This document shows positions 12,734 to 29,734 of a DNA stretch of 64,000 nt, piece by piece. The notes under the pieces were generated by a model that saw nothing but the letters and a program-made list of their open reading frames with translations, made no database searches and was not told where the DNA came from. The position numbers and the translations under genes were made by a program. Origin of the DNA: Deltaproteobacteria bacterium (GTDB lineage Bacteria > Myxococcota > Myxococcia > Myxococcales > SZAS-1); assembly GCA_018266075.1 (NCBI GenBank), contig JAFEBB010000016.1, positions 1 through 64,000 on the forward strand. The letters are read 5' to 3'. The stretch's first letter is position 1, and each line of letters opens with the position of its first letter.

Positions 12734-14959
12734 TCAGGCGTCGGCCTTCTTATCCGTCGCCTCGCCCTTCGCCTCCGCCGCCGGGCTCTCACCCGTGCGC
12801 GGCCGATCCTCGCGGCGACCCTGCTGCGGCCCCTTCTGCTTGGGCTCGCGCATGCCGACGATGTCGTACTGCTCCTGGTGGTAGTTGCCCTGCGGCCGCA
12901 CCTGGATGCTCTTGTTGAAGCGATCCATGAGGTGCCGCAGCTCGGCGCGCTCGTCGCCCTGGAGGAGGTCGGCCACGCCGGGGTTGCAGTTCACGATGAG
13001 GGTCTGCTCGCGGTACGCCTTCGCGTCGCGGCGGATCTCGCGGAAGATCTCGTAGCAGACGGTGGTCTTGCTCTTGATGAAGCCCTTGCCGTCGCAGTAG
13101 CTGCAGCCCTCGTGGAGGGTGCGGCCCAGGCTCTCGCGCACGCGCTTGCGGGTGAGCTCGATGAGGCCGAGCTCGTTGATCTTGAGCACGTTGGTCTTGG
13201 CGCGGTCGCGGCCAAGCGCTTCCTGCATGGCCTTGAAGACCTTCTCCCGGTTCTGCTGCTTATCCATGTCGATGAAATCGCAAATGATGATTCCACCGAT
13301 GTTGCGCAGCCGGAGCTGGTAGACGATCTCCTTCGCCGCCTCGACGTTGATCTTGGTGATCGTCTCCTCGAGGCTCTTCTTGCCCACGTAGCGGCCCGAG
13401 TTGACGTCGATGGCGGTGAGCGCTTCCGCCTGATCGATGATCAGGTAGCCGCCGCTCTTGAGCCACACTTTGCGCGCCGTCGCGCGCTGCAGCTCCTGCT
13501 CGATGCCGTAGGCGTCGAAGACGGGCTCGTCGGTGTCGTGCAGCTCGACCTTCGCCTTCAGCGCCGGATCCTGCGCTTCGACGAAGCTGAGCACGCGCTG
13601 GTACTCGTCGCGGTCATCGATGACGAGCTTCTCGACATCGCGCGCGAAGAGATCGCGGGTCGAGCGGAGCACGAGGTCGAGGTCGGGGTGCAAGAGGCAG
13701 GGCGCGCCCTTGCGGTCCTTCTTCTTGCCGATCTGGTTCCACACCTCGATGAGGAAGCGGATGTCCGCCTCGATCTTCTCGCTGGGCACGCCCTCGGCCA
13801 CGGTGCGGACGATGAAGCCGGTTCCGGGCGGGCGCATGCGGTCCACGATCTCGCGCAGGCGGCGGCGCTCGCCCTCCTTCTCGATGCGGCGGCTGATGCC
13901 CACGTGATCGACGGTCGGCATGAACACCAGGTGCCGGCCGGGGATGGAGATGTGGCTGGTGATGCGCGCGCCCTTGGTGCCGATGGGATCCTTGGCGACC
14001 TGGACGATCACCTCCTGGCCCACCTTGAGCAGGTCCTGGATGTTCACGTCCTTGCCGGCCTTGCGCGGCATCTCGTGCTTGCCGTGCGGCCGCTCGATCT
14101 TCTTGTCGTCGCGGCGCTCAGCGCGCTCGGGACGCTCCCCGCGCTCGCCCTGCGGACGCTGCGCTTGCTGCTGACCCTCCGCGCCCGGCTGGGCAGCCTT
14201 GTCGCCACCGCCACGACGACGGCGGCGGCGCCGACGACCCCGACCCGGCTCGCGCGGCGCGCGGACCTCGCCCTTCACCTCACCCGGCGCAGCGGGCGCA
14301 CCCGGCGCGGCAGCGGCAGCAGCTGGAGCGGCAGCACCATCGCCAGCAGGCGTCGCGGCAGGCGCAGCAGCGGCCTCGGGGGCCTCGTCGTCGCCTTCGT
14401 CATCGCCCTCCTCGCCCTCGTCGTCACCCTCGTCTTCGGCGGCGGCCGGAGCAGCCTCGGCTGCGGGAGCCGGTGCAGGGGCGGCTTCAGCGACGGGAGC
14501 GGGCGCGGCTTCGGCGACGGGCGCCGGAGCAGGAGCAGGAGCAGCCTCGGCAGCAGGAGCCGGCGCAGCTTCCATCGGAGCCGGCGCAGGCGCGCCTTCC
14601 GCGGGAGCAGCAGCAGCGGGCGCGGCCTCGGCCTCCTTCTCCTTGGCCTCGACGGTGGCCTCGTCCGGCGCCTCGTCGTGCTCCTCGTGCTCGCCCTCGG
14701 TGAGGTCGAACTGCTGCTCGGAGAAGTCCGGGTCGTAGAAGACGTCGCTCACGTAGAGGAACGCGGCCTTCTCCAGCCCGATGTCGACGAACGCGGCCTG
14801 CATGCCCGGGAGCACCCGGACCACGCGGCCCTTGTAGATGTTGCCGACGATCCCCTTGTCCTTCTTCCGCTCGAGGTAGAACTCGGTGATCGTTCCGTTG
14901 TCCACGAGCGCGACGCGGTTTTCGGCTCCCGCGGCGTTGATGACCAGAATGCTCGACAT
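12734..14959 (-). CDS. rng: ribonuclease E/G
   Basis: A 741-residue endoribonuclease of the RNase E/G family, acting in mRNA decay and rRNA processing. The N-terminal S1 domain (residues 1-75) is interrupted by about 225 residues of Ala/Pro/Glu-rich, then acidic, then Arg-rich sequence (eight Arg near 242-249). It resumes at 305-350 (VGQEVIVQVAKDPIGTKGAR). The DNase I-like catalytic part has both metal-binding Asp residues (D518 in TAIDVNSG, D561 in ICDFIDM) and the zinc-link CSYC (619-622). The C-terminal tail is short, so there is no RNase E-type scaffold. The start MSSILVINAAG is the family N-terminus. The gene follows the radical SAM gene on the same strand. Confidence 0.95.
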   Translation of the reverse strand: MSSILVINAAGAENRVALVDNGTITEFYLERKKDKGIVGNIYKGRVVRVLPGMQAAFVDIGLEKAAFLYVSDVFYDPDFSEQQFDLTEGEHEEHDEAPDEATVEAKEKEAEAAPAAAAPAEGAPAPAPMEAAPAPAAEAAPAPAPAPVAEAAPAPVAEAAPAPAPAAEAAPAAAEDEGDDEGEEGDDEGDDEAPEAAAAPAATPAGDGAAAPAAAAAAPGAPAAPGEVKGEVRAPREPGRGRRRRRRRRGGGDKAAQPGAEGQQQAQRPQGERGERPERAERRDDKKIERPHGKHEMPRKAGKDVNIQDLLKVGQEVIVQVAKDPIGTKGARITSHISIPGRHLVFMPTVDHVGISRRIEKEGERRRLREIVDRMRPPGTGFIVRTVAEGVPSEKIEADIRFLIEVWNQIGKKKDRKGAPCLLHPDLDLVLRSTRDLFARDVEKLVIDDRDEYQRVLSFVEAQDPALKAKVELHDTDEPVFDAYGIEQELQRATARKVWLKSGGYLIIDQAEALTAIDVNSGRYVGKKSLEETITKINVEAAKEIVYQLRLRNIGGIIICDFIDMDKQQNREKVFKAMQEALGRDRAKTNVLKINELGLIELTRKRVRESLGRTLHEGCSYCDGKGFIKSKTTVCYEIFREIRRDAKAYREQTLIVNCNPGVADLLQGDERAELRHLMDRFNKSIQVRPQGNYHQEQYDIVGMREPKQKGPQQGRREDRPRTGESPAAEAKGEATDKKADA

Positions 14960-15326
14960 GTGCTGACTTTCTCGACCCGCGACGCGCCATGCGCCGCGCG
15001 GCCGCTTCAGCACGCGCCTCCTCCTCCGACGTAGCTCACGGTCCTGAATCGAGATGACATCGCTCGAGATCCGTAATGCTCCGCCGACGGTGGCGGGCGT
15101 GCGCGGCGCTCGGTCGTCCGGGGTGCACGCTTTCGAGCCGCTGCCAGTCTCTCCGCCCGATTCGCGGGCGGGCGCGCGGCACTCGCACAAACACGAGCGC
15201 GGCGCCTGGAGGCGGCCCCGGGCGCGCGCCCGGAGCACGAAGCCGCTGGTTGTAAATCCGCGCCATCCCCGTGGGACGGCTTCCTCAAGGTGCAAACTAC
15301 TGCGAACTGGGTAGAAACCGCAAAGT
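14960..15326 (-). other. 367-bp gap upstream of rng
   Basis: No convincing gene lies here. A short ORF at 15036-15266 on the minus strand is Arg/Pro-rich and looks like chance. The gap contains a perfect 16-bp palindrome, CCGGGCGCGCGCCCGG at 15218-15233, and is long enough to hold an rng promoter and a structured leader. RNase E is known to control its own mRNA through its leader in Escherichia coli. Whether that happens here cannot be told from the sequence. Confidence 0.4.
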
Positions 15327-23125
<7,799 letters not shown>

Positions 23126-23371
23126 TCCCGCATCGCCGCAGACCACCACGGCCCCGCCCGGCGACGCCGAGCAGGGCCGCGCTGTTTCACGACGGCGTCG
23201 ACGTCGGCAAGCCACTGTCCGATTCAAAATTCGGGAGCAATATCCCCGCTGAAAGAGCCTTGCGCCCCTGGACGGTCGCCCGGGAATGCCGCGGGGCGAG
23301 CGCGAGCGGCGCGAAAGTGTCGCCGCCGTCGCGGCGAGCGACTAAGTTCCGCGCAAACGCCGAGCTCCGCC

Positions 23372-24627
23372 ATGCCCGCCAAGCGCGCTGCGACCAAGAA
23401 GCCCACCCAGAAGGCTGCTCCTGCCAAGAAGAAGACCGCCGCGCGGCTCGCCACGGCGAAGGCGAAGAAGCCCGCGCCGAAAAGGGCTGCTGCGAAGGCG
23501 AAGCCGGCGCCGAAGCCCAAGCCCGCCCCGCCGCCGAAGCTGGATCCCATCTCCGCGGCGCTCGATTCGAAGAATCCCAAGGACCGCGTGGCCGCCGCGC
23601 GCAAGGCCGAGGCGCTGGGCTCGCACGCGCCGCCGGCCGTGGCCCAGGCGTTGGTGCGCGCGCTCAACGGCGCCGACGTCGAGACCCGCCGCGCCGTCGT
23701 GGCTGCGCTCATCGCGCTCGGGCCGGCGGCGCACCCGGCGCTGGCGCCGCTCTCTGCCGCGCTCGCCGAGCCTTCGCCGGTGCGCAAGCGCGCGCCGCTC
23801 GCGCTCGCGCTCGCGCGGATCGATCACGATCACCTCCCTGCGGCTCTGCCGGTGCTCGCCGAGCTGGTGGCGGTGGGCGCCGGCTCGGACAAGGCGCTGG
23901 TGCAGGAGACGCTGCAGCTCGTGCCCGCGCTGGGCGTGCATGCCGTGCCGCTCTTGCCCGCACTGCTCTTGCGCCTCGAGGACGCCGCCGAGTCGGAAGC
24001 GGCCGCGCTCACCGAGGCGGTGAAGGCCGCGGGTCCGCTCGGCGCCGATGCCGTGCACCAGGCGGCGAAGAGCGCGGGCGGCCCGTTCGGCGCGCAGCTG
24101 GTGCGATTGCTCGACGCCTACGATCGTCCGGAGCACGTGCTCGCGCTGGGCGAGCTCTCGCGGCACCCGGACCTCGCCGTGCGGCTCGCGGCGGTGGAGG
24201 CGCTGGGCCGGCGCAAGGCGCGCGAGGCCGTGCCGGATCTGTTGCGCGCGCTTCAGGATCCGAGCCCCGAGGTCGTGGCCGCGGCGCAGCTGGAGCTGAA
24301 GCGGTTGCCGGCCTTGGTGGTCGAGCCCATCCTCGGCGCGTTCTTGATGCGGCTGCGCCAGGATCCGCCCGAGAAGCGCAACCGCGCCGTGGTGGCCGCG
24401 GGTGAGCTCGGCGTGGGCACCTTCGACGACCTCGGCCCGCTGCTCCTCGACGGCCTCGCCGATCCCGACGTGGCCATCCGCGTGCGCGCCGCGAACGGTC
24501 TGACCGCGCTCGCGCCACTGGCCCGCTCGGCGCTCCCGCGGCTGCGTGGCCAGCGCAAGGACTCGTCGGAGGCGGTGCGCAAGGCCGTGGAGCAGGCCAT
24601 CACCGCCATCGAGCAGTCGGCGCCGCG

Positions 24628-24631
<4 letters not shown>
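23372..24631 (+). CDS. HEAT-repeat protein with a histone-H1-like basic N-terminus
   Basis: A 419-residue protein. The first about 55 residues are Lys/Ala/Pro-rich (AAPAKKKTAARLATAKAKKP), like histone H1 tails and the AlgP type of DNA-binding tails. The rest is a helical solenoid of HEAT-type repeats (for example SRHPDLAVRLAAVEALGRRK and DGLADPDVAIRVRAANGLTA). It may bind nucleic acid through the tail and proteins through the solenoid. No enzymatic motif is present. The stop codon overlaps the GTG of the next gene, so the two are co-translated. Confidence 0.8.
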
Positions 24632-25427
<796 letters not shown>

Positions 25428-25440
<13 letters not shown>

Positions 25441-26126
25441 GCCGGGCTCTGTCGCGGCAGGCCGCCGAAGAGGTCGAGCACGCGCCCGCGCCAGGCGGCG
25501 ATGGGATCGTCGGGCGTCAACAGCTCGAACGCGCTCACGCAGCGCGCCCACTGGAAGATGCCGAAGACCGCGTAGTCGGCGAAGAGCGGCGCCGCGCCGC
25601 CGATGAACGGCTGGGCCGAGAGCGTCGCGCGCAGCGGCGCCAGCAGCTGGTTTCGAATCGGGAGGATTTTCGTCTCGCGGTTCTCCGCACCCTGCTCCAG
25701 CGTGTGCCCCACGCGCGCCTCGCGCGACTTCCGGTAGTAGGCCTTGTCCTTCTCGTGCGACGCGCGCCAGACGTCGATGCCCAGCAGCGGCCCGAGCGCG
25801 GGGTTGAAGGCGTTCTCCGCCCAGTCGCTCACGAACGCCGAGACCGCGCGCCCCGATGCGCCGCCAAACAGCGAGGGCCGCTCCGGGTACGTGTCTTCGA
25901 GATATGTCGCGATGTCCCACGAGTTGGCGATGACCTTGTCGCCGTCCTGCAGCACCGGCACTGCGCCCTGCCCCGAGAACGCGAGGCGCTCCGTCTCCGT
26001 GAAGCGCCAGGGGATGGTCGTGAAGTCGAGCCCCTTGTGCCAGAGCGAGAGCTTGGCCCGCCAGCAATAGGGCGAGAAGCGCCGGTCCTCTTCCTGGCCC
26101 GCGAGATCCCAGAGCTGGATGGCCAT
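25428..26126 (-). CDS. glutathione S-transferase-like protein (LigE type)
   Basis: A 232-residue GST-fold protein. The N-terminal thioredoxin-like domain reads EDRRFSPYCWRAKLSLWHKG, then GQGAVPVLQDGDKVIANSWD (the VPVL and NSWD glutathione-site motifs). A helical C-terminal domain follows with GGAAPLFADYAVFGIFQWAR. The closest pattern is the beta-etherase/LigE group, which can cleave ether bonds using glutathione. Ser in FSPYCW may serve as the active residue. Substrate is unknown here. Confidence 0.82.
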
Positions 26127-26136
26127 GCTCGACTCC

Positions 26137-27129
26137 CTAGAAGCGGTAGCTCTCGCCCTGCTCCGGCAAGACGAGGTCGAGCCCTTCGTGCTGCAGCGCG
26201 GTCACGTCGGCCTTCACCGCGTCGTAGCTCAGGGCCTTCACGTGGATGACGAAGATGCGGCAGTCCTTGAAGTGCGGCGCGAGCGTGCGCGCGAGGGCCA
26301 GCGCGTCGGCGTCGGTGATCGCGGCAGCATCTTTCTCCACCGCCACGCCGGCCAGCTTCGCCAGCTGCTTCAAGAACGAGCCGCGCGCGAGGTGCCCGGT
26401 CATGGCCGCGAGCTTCTCGTCGACGGGGAACGACCACTCCACCGACACCGCGCGCAGCTGGTGGGCCGCGAGCAGCGGACGGGCCGCCTCCCAGACGGCA
26501 TCGGTGTCGCCCGTGTCGCCGAGGTGGAGATAGGCCGCGTCGCCCGCGCGCACCAGAAACGCCGCGCTGGGCACGGTGTGGTGCAGCAGAACGACGGACA
26601 GCGCGAAGCCGCCCAGCGACAGCGTCTCGCCGGGCTTGAGCGGATGCAGCGCGAGCGCGGGGTTCTTGGGCGGCGCGGTCGTGAAGTCCACCCACAGCGG
26701 CGACTGGAAGAGGTGCGCGTGGAGCGCGTCGAGCGTATCCGGCAGGCCCACGATCGGCAGCGACGGCTTGCCGCCCATGGCGAGGGAGAAGGCGAGCGTG
26801 CTGTCATCCACGAGCCCGCCCCAATGGTCGAGGTGCGCGTGCGTGAGGAGCACGCCCTGCAGCGCCTTCACGGTCTGCATCGCGGCCTGCGCGCGAACGG
26901 TCGGCGACGCATCGGGCTTGAGCAGGCCGCGCCTCTCCTGCCAGCGCGCGAGCCCGGACATCACCGAGCCGCCGTCGATCATCAGCGTGGGCGCGTCGCC
27001 GGGCTTGCCCAGCAGGTAGCAGGACAGGTTCGTGTCGGTGTCGCCGCCGAGCACGCCGAGCGCGTGCAACTCGAAGGCGGGCGCGCGCGGAGCGGTGGCG
27101 AGCAGGGCGAGCGCGAGCAGGGCGTGCAT
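26137..27129 (-). CDS. exported class II cAMP phosphodiesterase-like metallo-beta-lactamase-fold protein
   Basis: A 330-residue protein with a signal peptide (MHALLALALLATAPRAPA). The metal-binding motif is THAHLDHWGG near residue 105 and the neighbouring strands (VLGGDTDTNLSCYLL, then LMIDGGS) match class II cyclic-nucleotide phosphodiesterases (PF02112), which in bacteria may be periplasmic. Later His and Asp residues (LLHHTVPSAAF, YLHLGDTGDTD) complete the site. It probably hydrolyses cAMP or a related phosphodiester outside the cytoplasm. The start at 27129 is chosen for the signal peptide; upstream codons look non-coding. Confidence 0.75.
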   Translation of the reverse strand: MHALLALALLATAPRAPAFELHALGVLGGDTDTNLSCYLLGKPGDAPTLMIDGGSVMSGLARWQERRGLLKPDASPTVRAQAAMQTVKALQGVLLTHAHLDHWGGLVDDSTLAFSLAMGGKPSLPIVGLPDTLDALHAHLFQSPLWVDFTTAPPKNPALALHPLKPGETLSLGGFALSVVLLHHTVPSAAFLVRAGDAAYLHLGDTGDTDAVWEAARPLLAAHQLRAVSVEWSFPVDEKLAAMTGHLARGSFLKQLAKLAGVAVEKDAAAITDADALALARTLAPHFKDCRIFVIHVKALSYDAVKADVTALQHEGLDLVLPEQGESYRF

Positions 27130-27228
27130 GGCGTGCACGCTATCGCAGTTCGAAGCGCCGACCCGCAGTTCCGCCGGGGTGAAGCGGATGGTAATCAAGC
27201 CCGCTCACCTCGCCCGGAGACGGCGCGC

Positions 27229-29718
27229 ATGAACTCCACCCGAATCGTCGCGACGCTCGTGCTGTTCGCGCCTGTGCTGGCCCACGCCCAGGCCGGCGCG
27301 CCGCCCGTCGGCAAGGCGACGCCCCCGCAGGCCGTCGCGCCCGCTCCGGCTCCCGCACCTGCTGCCGGTCCTGCTGCACACGCTGCGCCACCCGCAGGCG
27401 CTCCGGCTGCACCGGTCGCTCCGGGCGCCTTCGAAGGCCAGCTCGCCGGCAACGGCACGCACGCGTGCTTCCTGCGGCCCACGCACGACGTGGTCTGCTG
27501 GGGGCTCGACCTGCAGAACGTGCACGTGCCCTCGCCCTCCGGCGAGCCGCGCCTGGTGAACGGCCTGACCGACGCCCAGGAGATCGCGGTGGGTGTCGCG
27601 CACGCGTGCGCCATCCGCGCGGGCGGCCAGGTGGTGTGCTGGGGCTACAACGGCCTGGGCCAGCTCGGCGCGGCGCCGGAGCGCATCTTCCACGTCGATC
27701 CGCAGCCGGTGGCGGGCATCGCCGACGCGGTGCACATCGCGAGCGGCGCCAACCGCACCTGCGCTGCCCGCGCGAGCGGTGGCGTGGCCTGCTGGGGCAG
27801 CTGGGATCCCTTCGTGGCCCGCGATCCCGAGGTGGCCATCGTGCCCAACCTCGCCAACGTGACCGCGCTGACCATGAGCGACACGCACGTCTGCGCGCTC
27901 CAGTCGAACGGCCACGCGGCCTGCTGGGGCGACGACCTCCGCGGCGAGTGCGGCAACGGCCGCGCGGAGAAGACGTCGTTCACCGTGGAGGCGCCCGAGC
28001 CGGTGGTGGGCCTCGAGGACGCCGTCCAGATCGCCGCCGCCCACACCGACACCTGCGCGCTCCGCAAGAGCGGCCAGGTGGTGTGCTGGGGCGAGCGCAC
28101 CGGCCAGTTCGCGCCCGCCGACAAGCGCGCGGGCAGCAAGTTCGCCGTCGTCCCCACCGAGATTCCCGGCGCCACCGGCGCGAAGGCCGTGCTGCTCACC
28201 GACAAGACCGGCTGCCTGCTCCGCGCCAAGGACAACCAGCTCGCCTGCTGGTGGCCGCTCACCGAGCCCTGGAACCAGAACGACTTCGCCAAGCAGCACT
28301 TCACCGGCACCAAGCTCACCGAGGTGAAGCTCCCCGCGCTGGCGAAGTCGACGCGTCAGCTGCTGCACGCCGAGGAGAGCTACGCGCTCGTCGCCGGCGG
28401 CCGGGTGCTGCACTGGGGCGGCCGCGGCGCGCGCCTGGCGGCCACGCCGGTGAAGGGCATCGCCGACGCCGTCGCCGTCTCCACCGGCGCCGCCCAGAGC
28501 TGCGCGGTGCGCTCCAACGGAACCGTCACGTGCTGGGGCGCCATCGGCACCGGCCTGGAGTCGAGCGGCATCATGGCCACGCTGACCTCGAAGTTCAGCC
28601 CCATGCCCATCACCGTGCCCAAGGTGACCAACGCGGTCGCGGTGTCCACGGGCGCCGCGCACGCGTGCGCGCTCGACAAGTCCGGCGGCGTCACCTGCTG
28701 GGGCCACAACGGCATGGGCCAGCTCGGCAACGGCAAGAAGGGCGCCACGCTCTCCGCCGCCGCGCGCGCCAAGGCCAAGGTCTCCAGCCCCACCCCGCCG
28801 CCGGACCTGCTGCCCCGCGAGGCCGCGAGCAAGGTGAAGCTCCCTGCGCGCGCCGTCCAGGTCTCCGCAGGCGGCGACTCCACCTGCGCGGTGCTGCAGA
28901 CGGGCGCGCTCGCGTGCTGGGGCGCCAACAACCACGGCCAGCTCGGCACCACCGGCCCGGCGAGCCTCTCGCCTGCGCTGATCCCGGGCATCGTCGACGC
29001 CGCGCGCGTGTCCGTGGGTGACGCATCCGCGTGCGCGGTGCGCAAGGACGGCTCGGTGGTCTGCTGGGGCCGCGATCAGCTCGCGCTCACCGGCGATGGC
29101 AACGCGGCGGTGGATCTGCGCGCGCCCACGCCCGTGCCCGGCGTGGCCGGCGCGGTGGACGTGGCCGTGGCCGAGGGCGCGGTCTGCGCCACCCTCAAGG
29201 ACGGCACGGCGCACTGCTGGGGCCACCGCAGCCGCTTCCTGGGCGACGACGATCCCCAGGTCCGCGGCGGCGCCTCCGTGGCCGTGAAGGACGTGACCGA
29301 CGCGGCCGCGCTCGCCGTCGGTCCCGAGCAGCGCTGCGTTCGCCACGCGAGCGGCACCGTGAGCTGCTGGGGTCACAACTTCTGGGGCGCCATCGGCGAC
29401 GGCACGCGCGTGGATCGCCTCGCGCCGGTCGACGTGGTCGGGCTCGGCGCCGTCCAGGCCATCTCCGCGGGCACGGAGCAGACCTGCGCGCTGCGCGGCG
29501 GTCAGGTGGTGTGCTGGGGCGCGTACACCTCGGGCGGCCTGGGCGATGGCATGGACGCCTCGGCGCCGCGCGACCTGGCGATCGTCCCCACCACCACGCC
29601 CGCACTGCCGCTGCCCGCGCCCGCTCCCGGAACGACCGCCGTCGCGCCCGAGCCGGTCTGGCAGCAGCCGCAGGGCGCGCCGCCGGTGACGCACGCCAAC
29701 GCGCCCGGGCACAACTGA
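27229..29718 (+). CDS. secreted RCC1-repeat protein with 14 repeats
   Basis: An 829-residue protein with a signal peptide, an Ala/Pro linker (residues about 20-65) and 14 RCC1-type repeats, each ending near a CW(G) motif such as AGGQVVCWGYNGLGQLG. Repeats 6 and 7 are degenerate (CWWPL; LHWGGRG). Fourteen repeats equal two seven-bladed propellers. Each blade keeps a Cys pair (for example HACAIRAGGQVVCWG), which suggests disulfides outside the cytoplasm. The C-terminus is Pro/Ala-rich. Such proteins are abundant in myxobacteria; partners are unknown. Confidence 0.88.
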   Translation: MNSTRIVATLVLFAPVLAHAQAGAPPVGKATPPQAVAPAPAPAPAAGPAAHAAPPAGAPAAPVAPGAFEGQLAGNGTHACFLRPTHDVVCWGLDLQNVHVPSPSGEPRLVNGLTDAQEIAVGVAHACAIRAGGQVVCWGYNGLGQLGAAPERIFHVDPQPVAGIADAVHIASGANRTCAARASGGVACWGSWDPFVARDPEVAIVPNLANVTALTMSDTHVCALQSNGHAACWGDDLRGECGNGRAEKTSFTVEAPEPVVGLEDAVQIAAAHTDTCALRKSGQVVCWGERTGQFAPADKRAGSKFAVVPTEIPGATGAKAVLLTDKTGCLLRAKDNQLACWWPLTEPWNQNDFAKQHFTGTKLTEVKLPALAKSTRQLLHAEESYALVAGGRVLHWGGRGARLAATPVKGIADAVAVSTGAAQSCAVRSNGTVTCWGAIGTGLESSGIMATLTSKFSPMPITVPKVTNAVAVSTGAAHACALDKSGGVTCWGHNGMGQLGNGKKGATLSAAARAKAKVSSPTPPPDLLPREAASKVKLPARAVQVSAGGDSTCAVLQTGALACWGANNHGQLGTTGPASLSPALIPGIVDAARVSVGDASACAVRKDGSVVCWGRDQLALTGDGNAAVDLRAPTPVPGVAGAVDVAVAEGAVCATLKDGTAHCWGHRSRFLGDDDPQVRGGASVAVKDVTDAAALAVGPEQRCVRHASGTVSCWGHNFWGAIGDGTRVDRLAPVDVVGLGAVQAISAGTEQTCALRGGQVVCWGAYTSGGLGDGMDASAPRDLAIVPTTTPALPLPAPAPGTTAVAPEPVWQQPQGAPPVTHANAPGHN

Positions 29719-29734
29719 CCGCTAGAATCGCGCC

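Noticed and set aside
12620-15034. Long plus-strand ORF across the RNase E/G gene
   Set aside because: It is the mirror frame of rng. Its product is Leu/Arg/Ala/His-rich without domains, whereas the minus-strand protein has every RNase E/G motif.
15036-15266. 76-codon minus-strand ORF in the rng upstream gap
   Set aside because: Arg/Pro-rich, no ribosome site, no similarity noticed. It probably occupies leader or promoter DNA.
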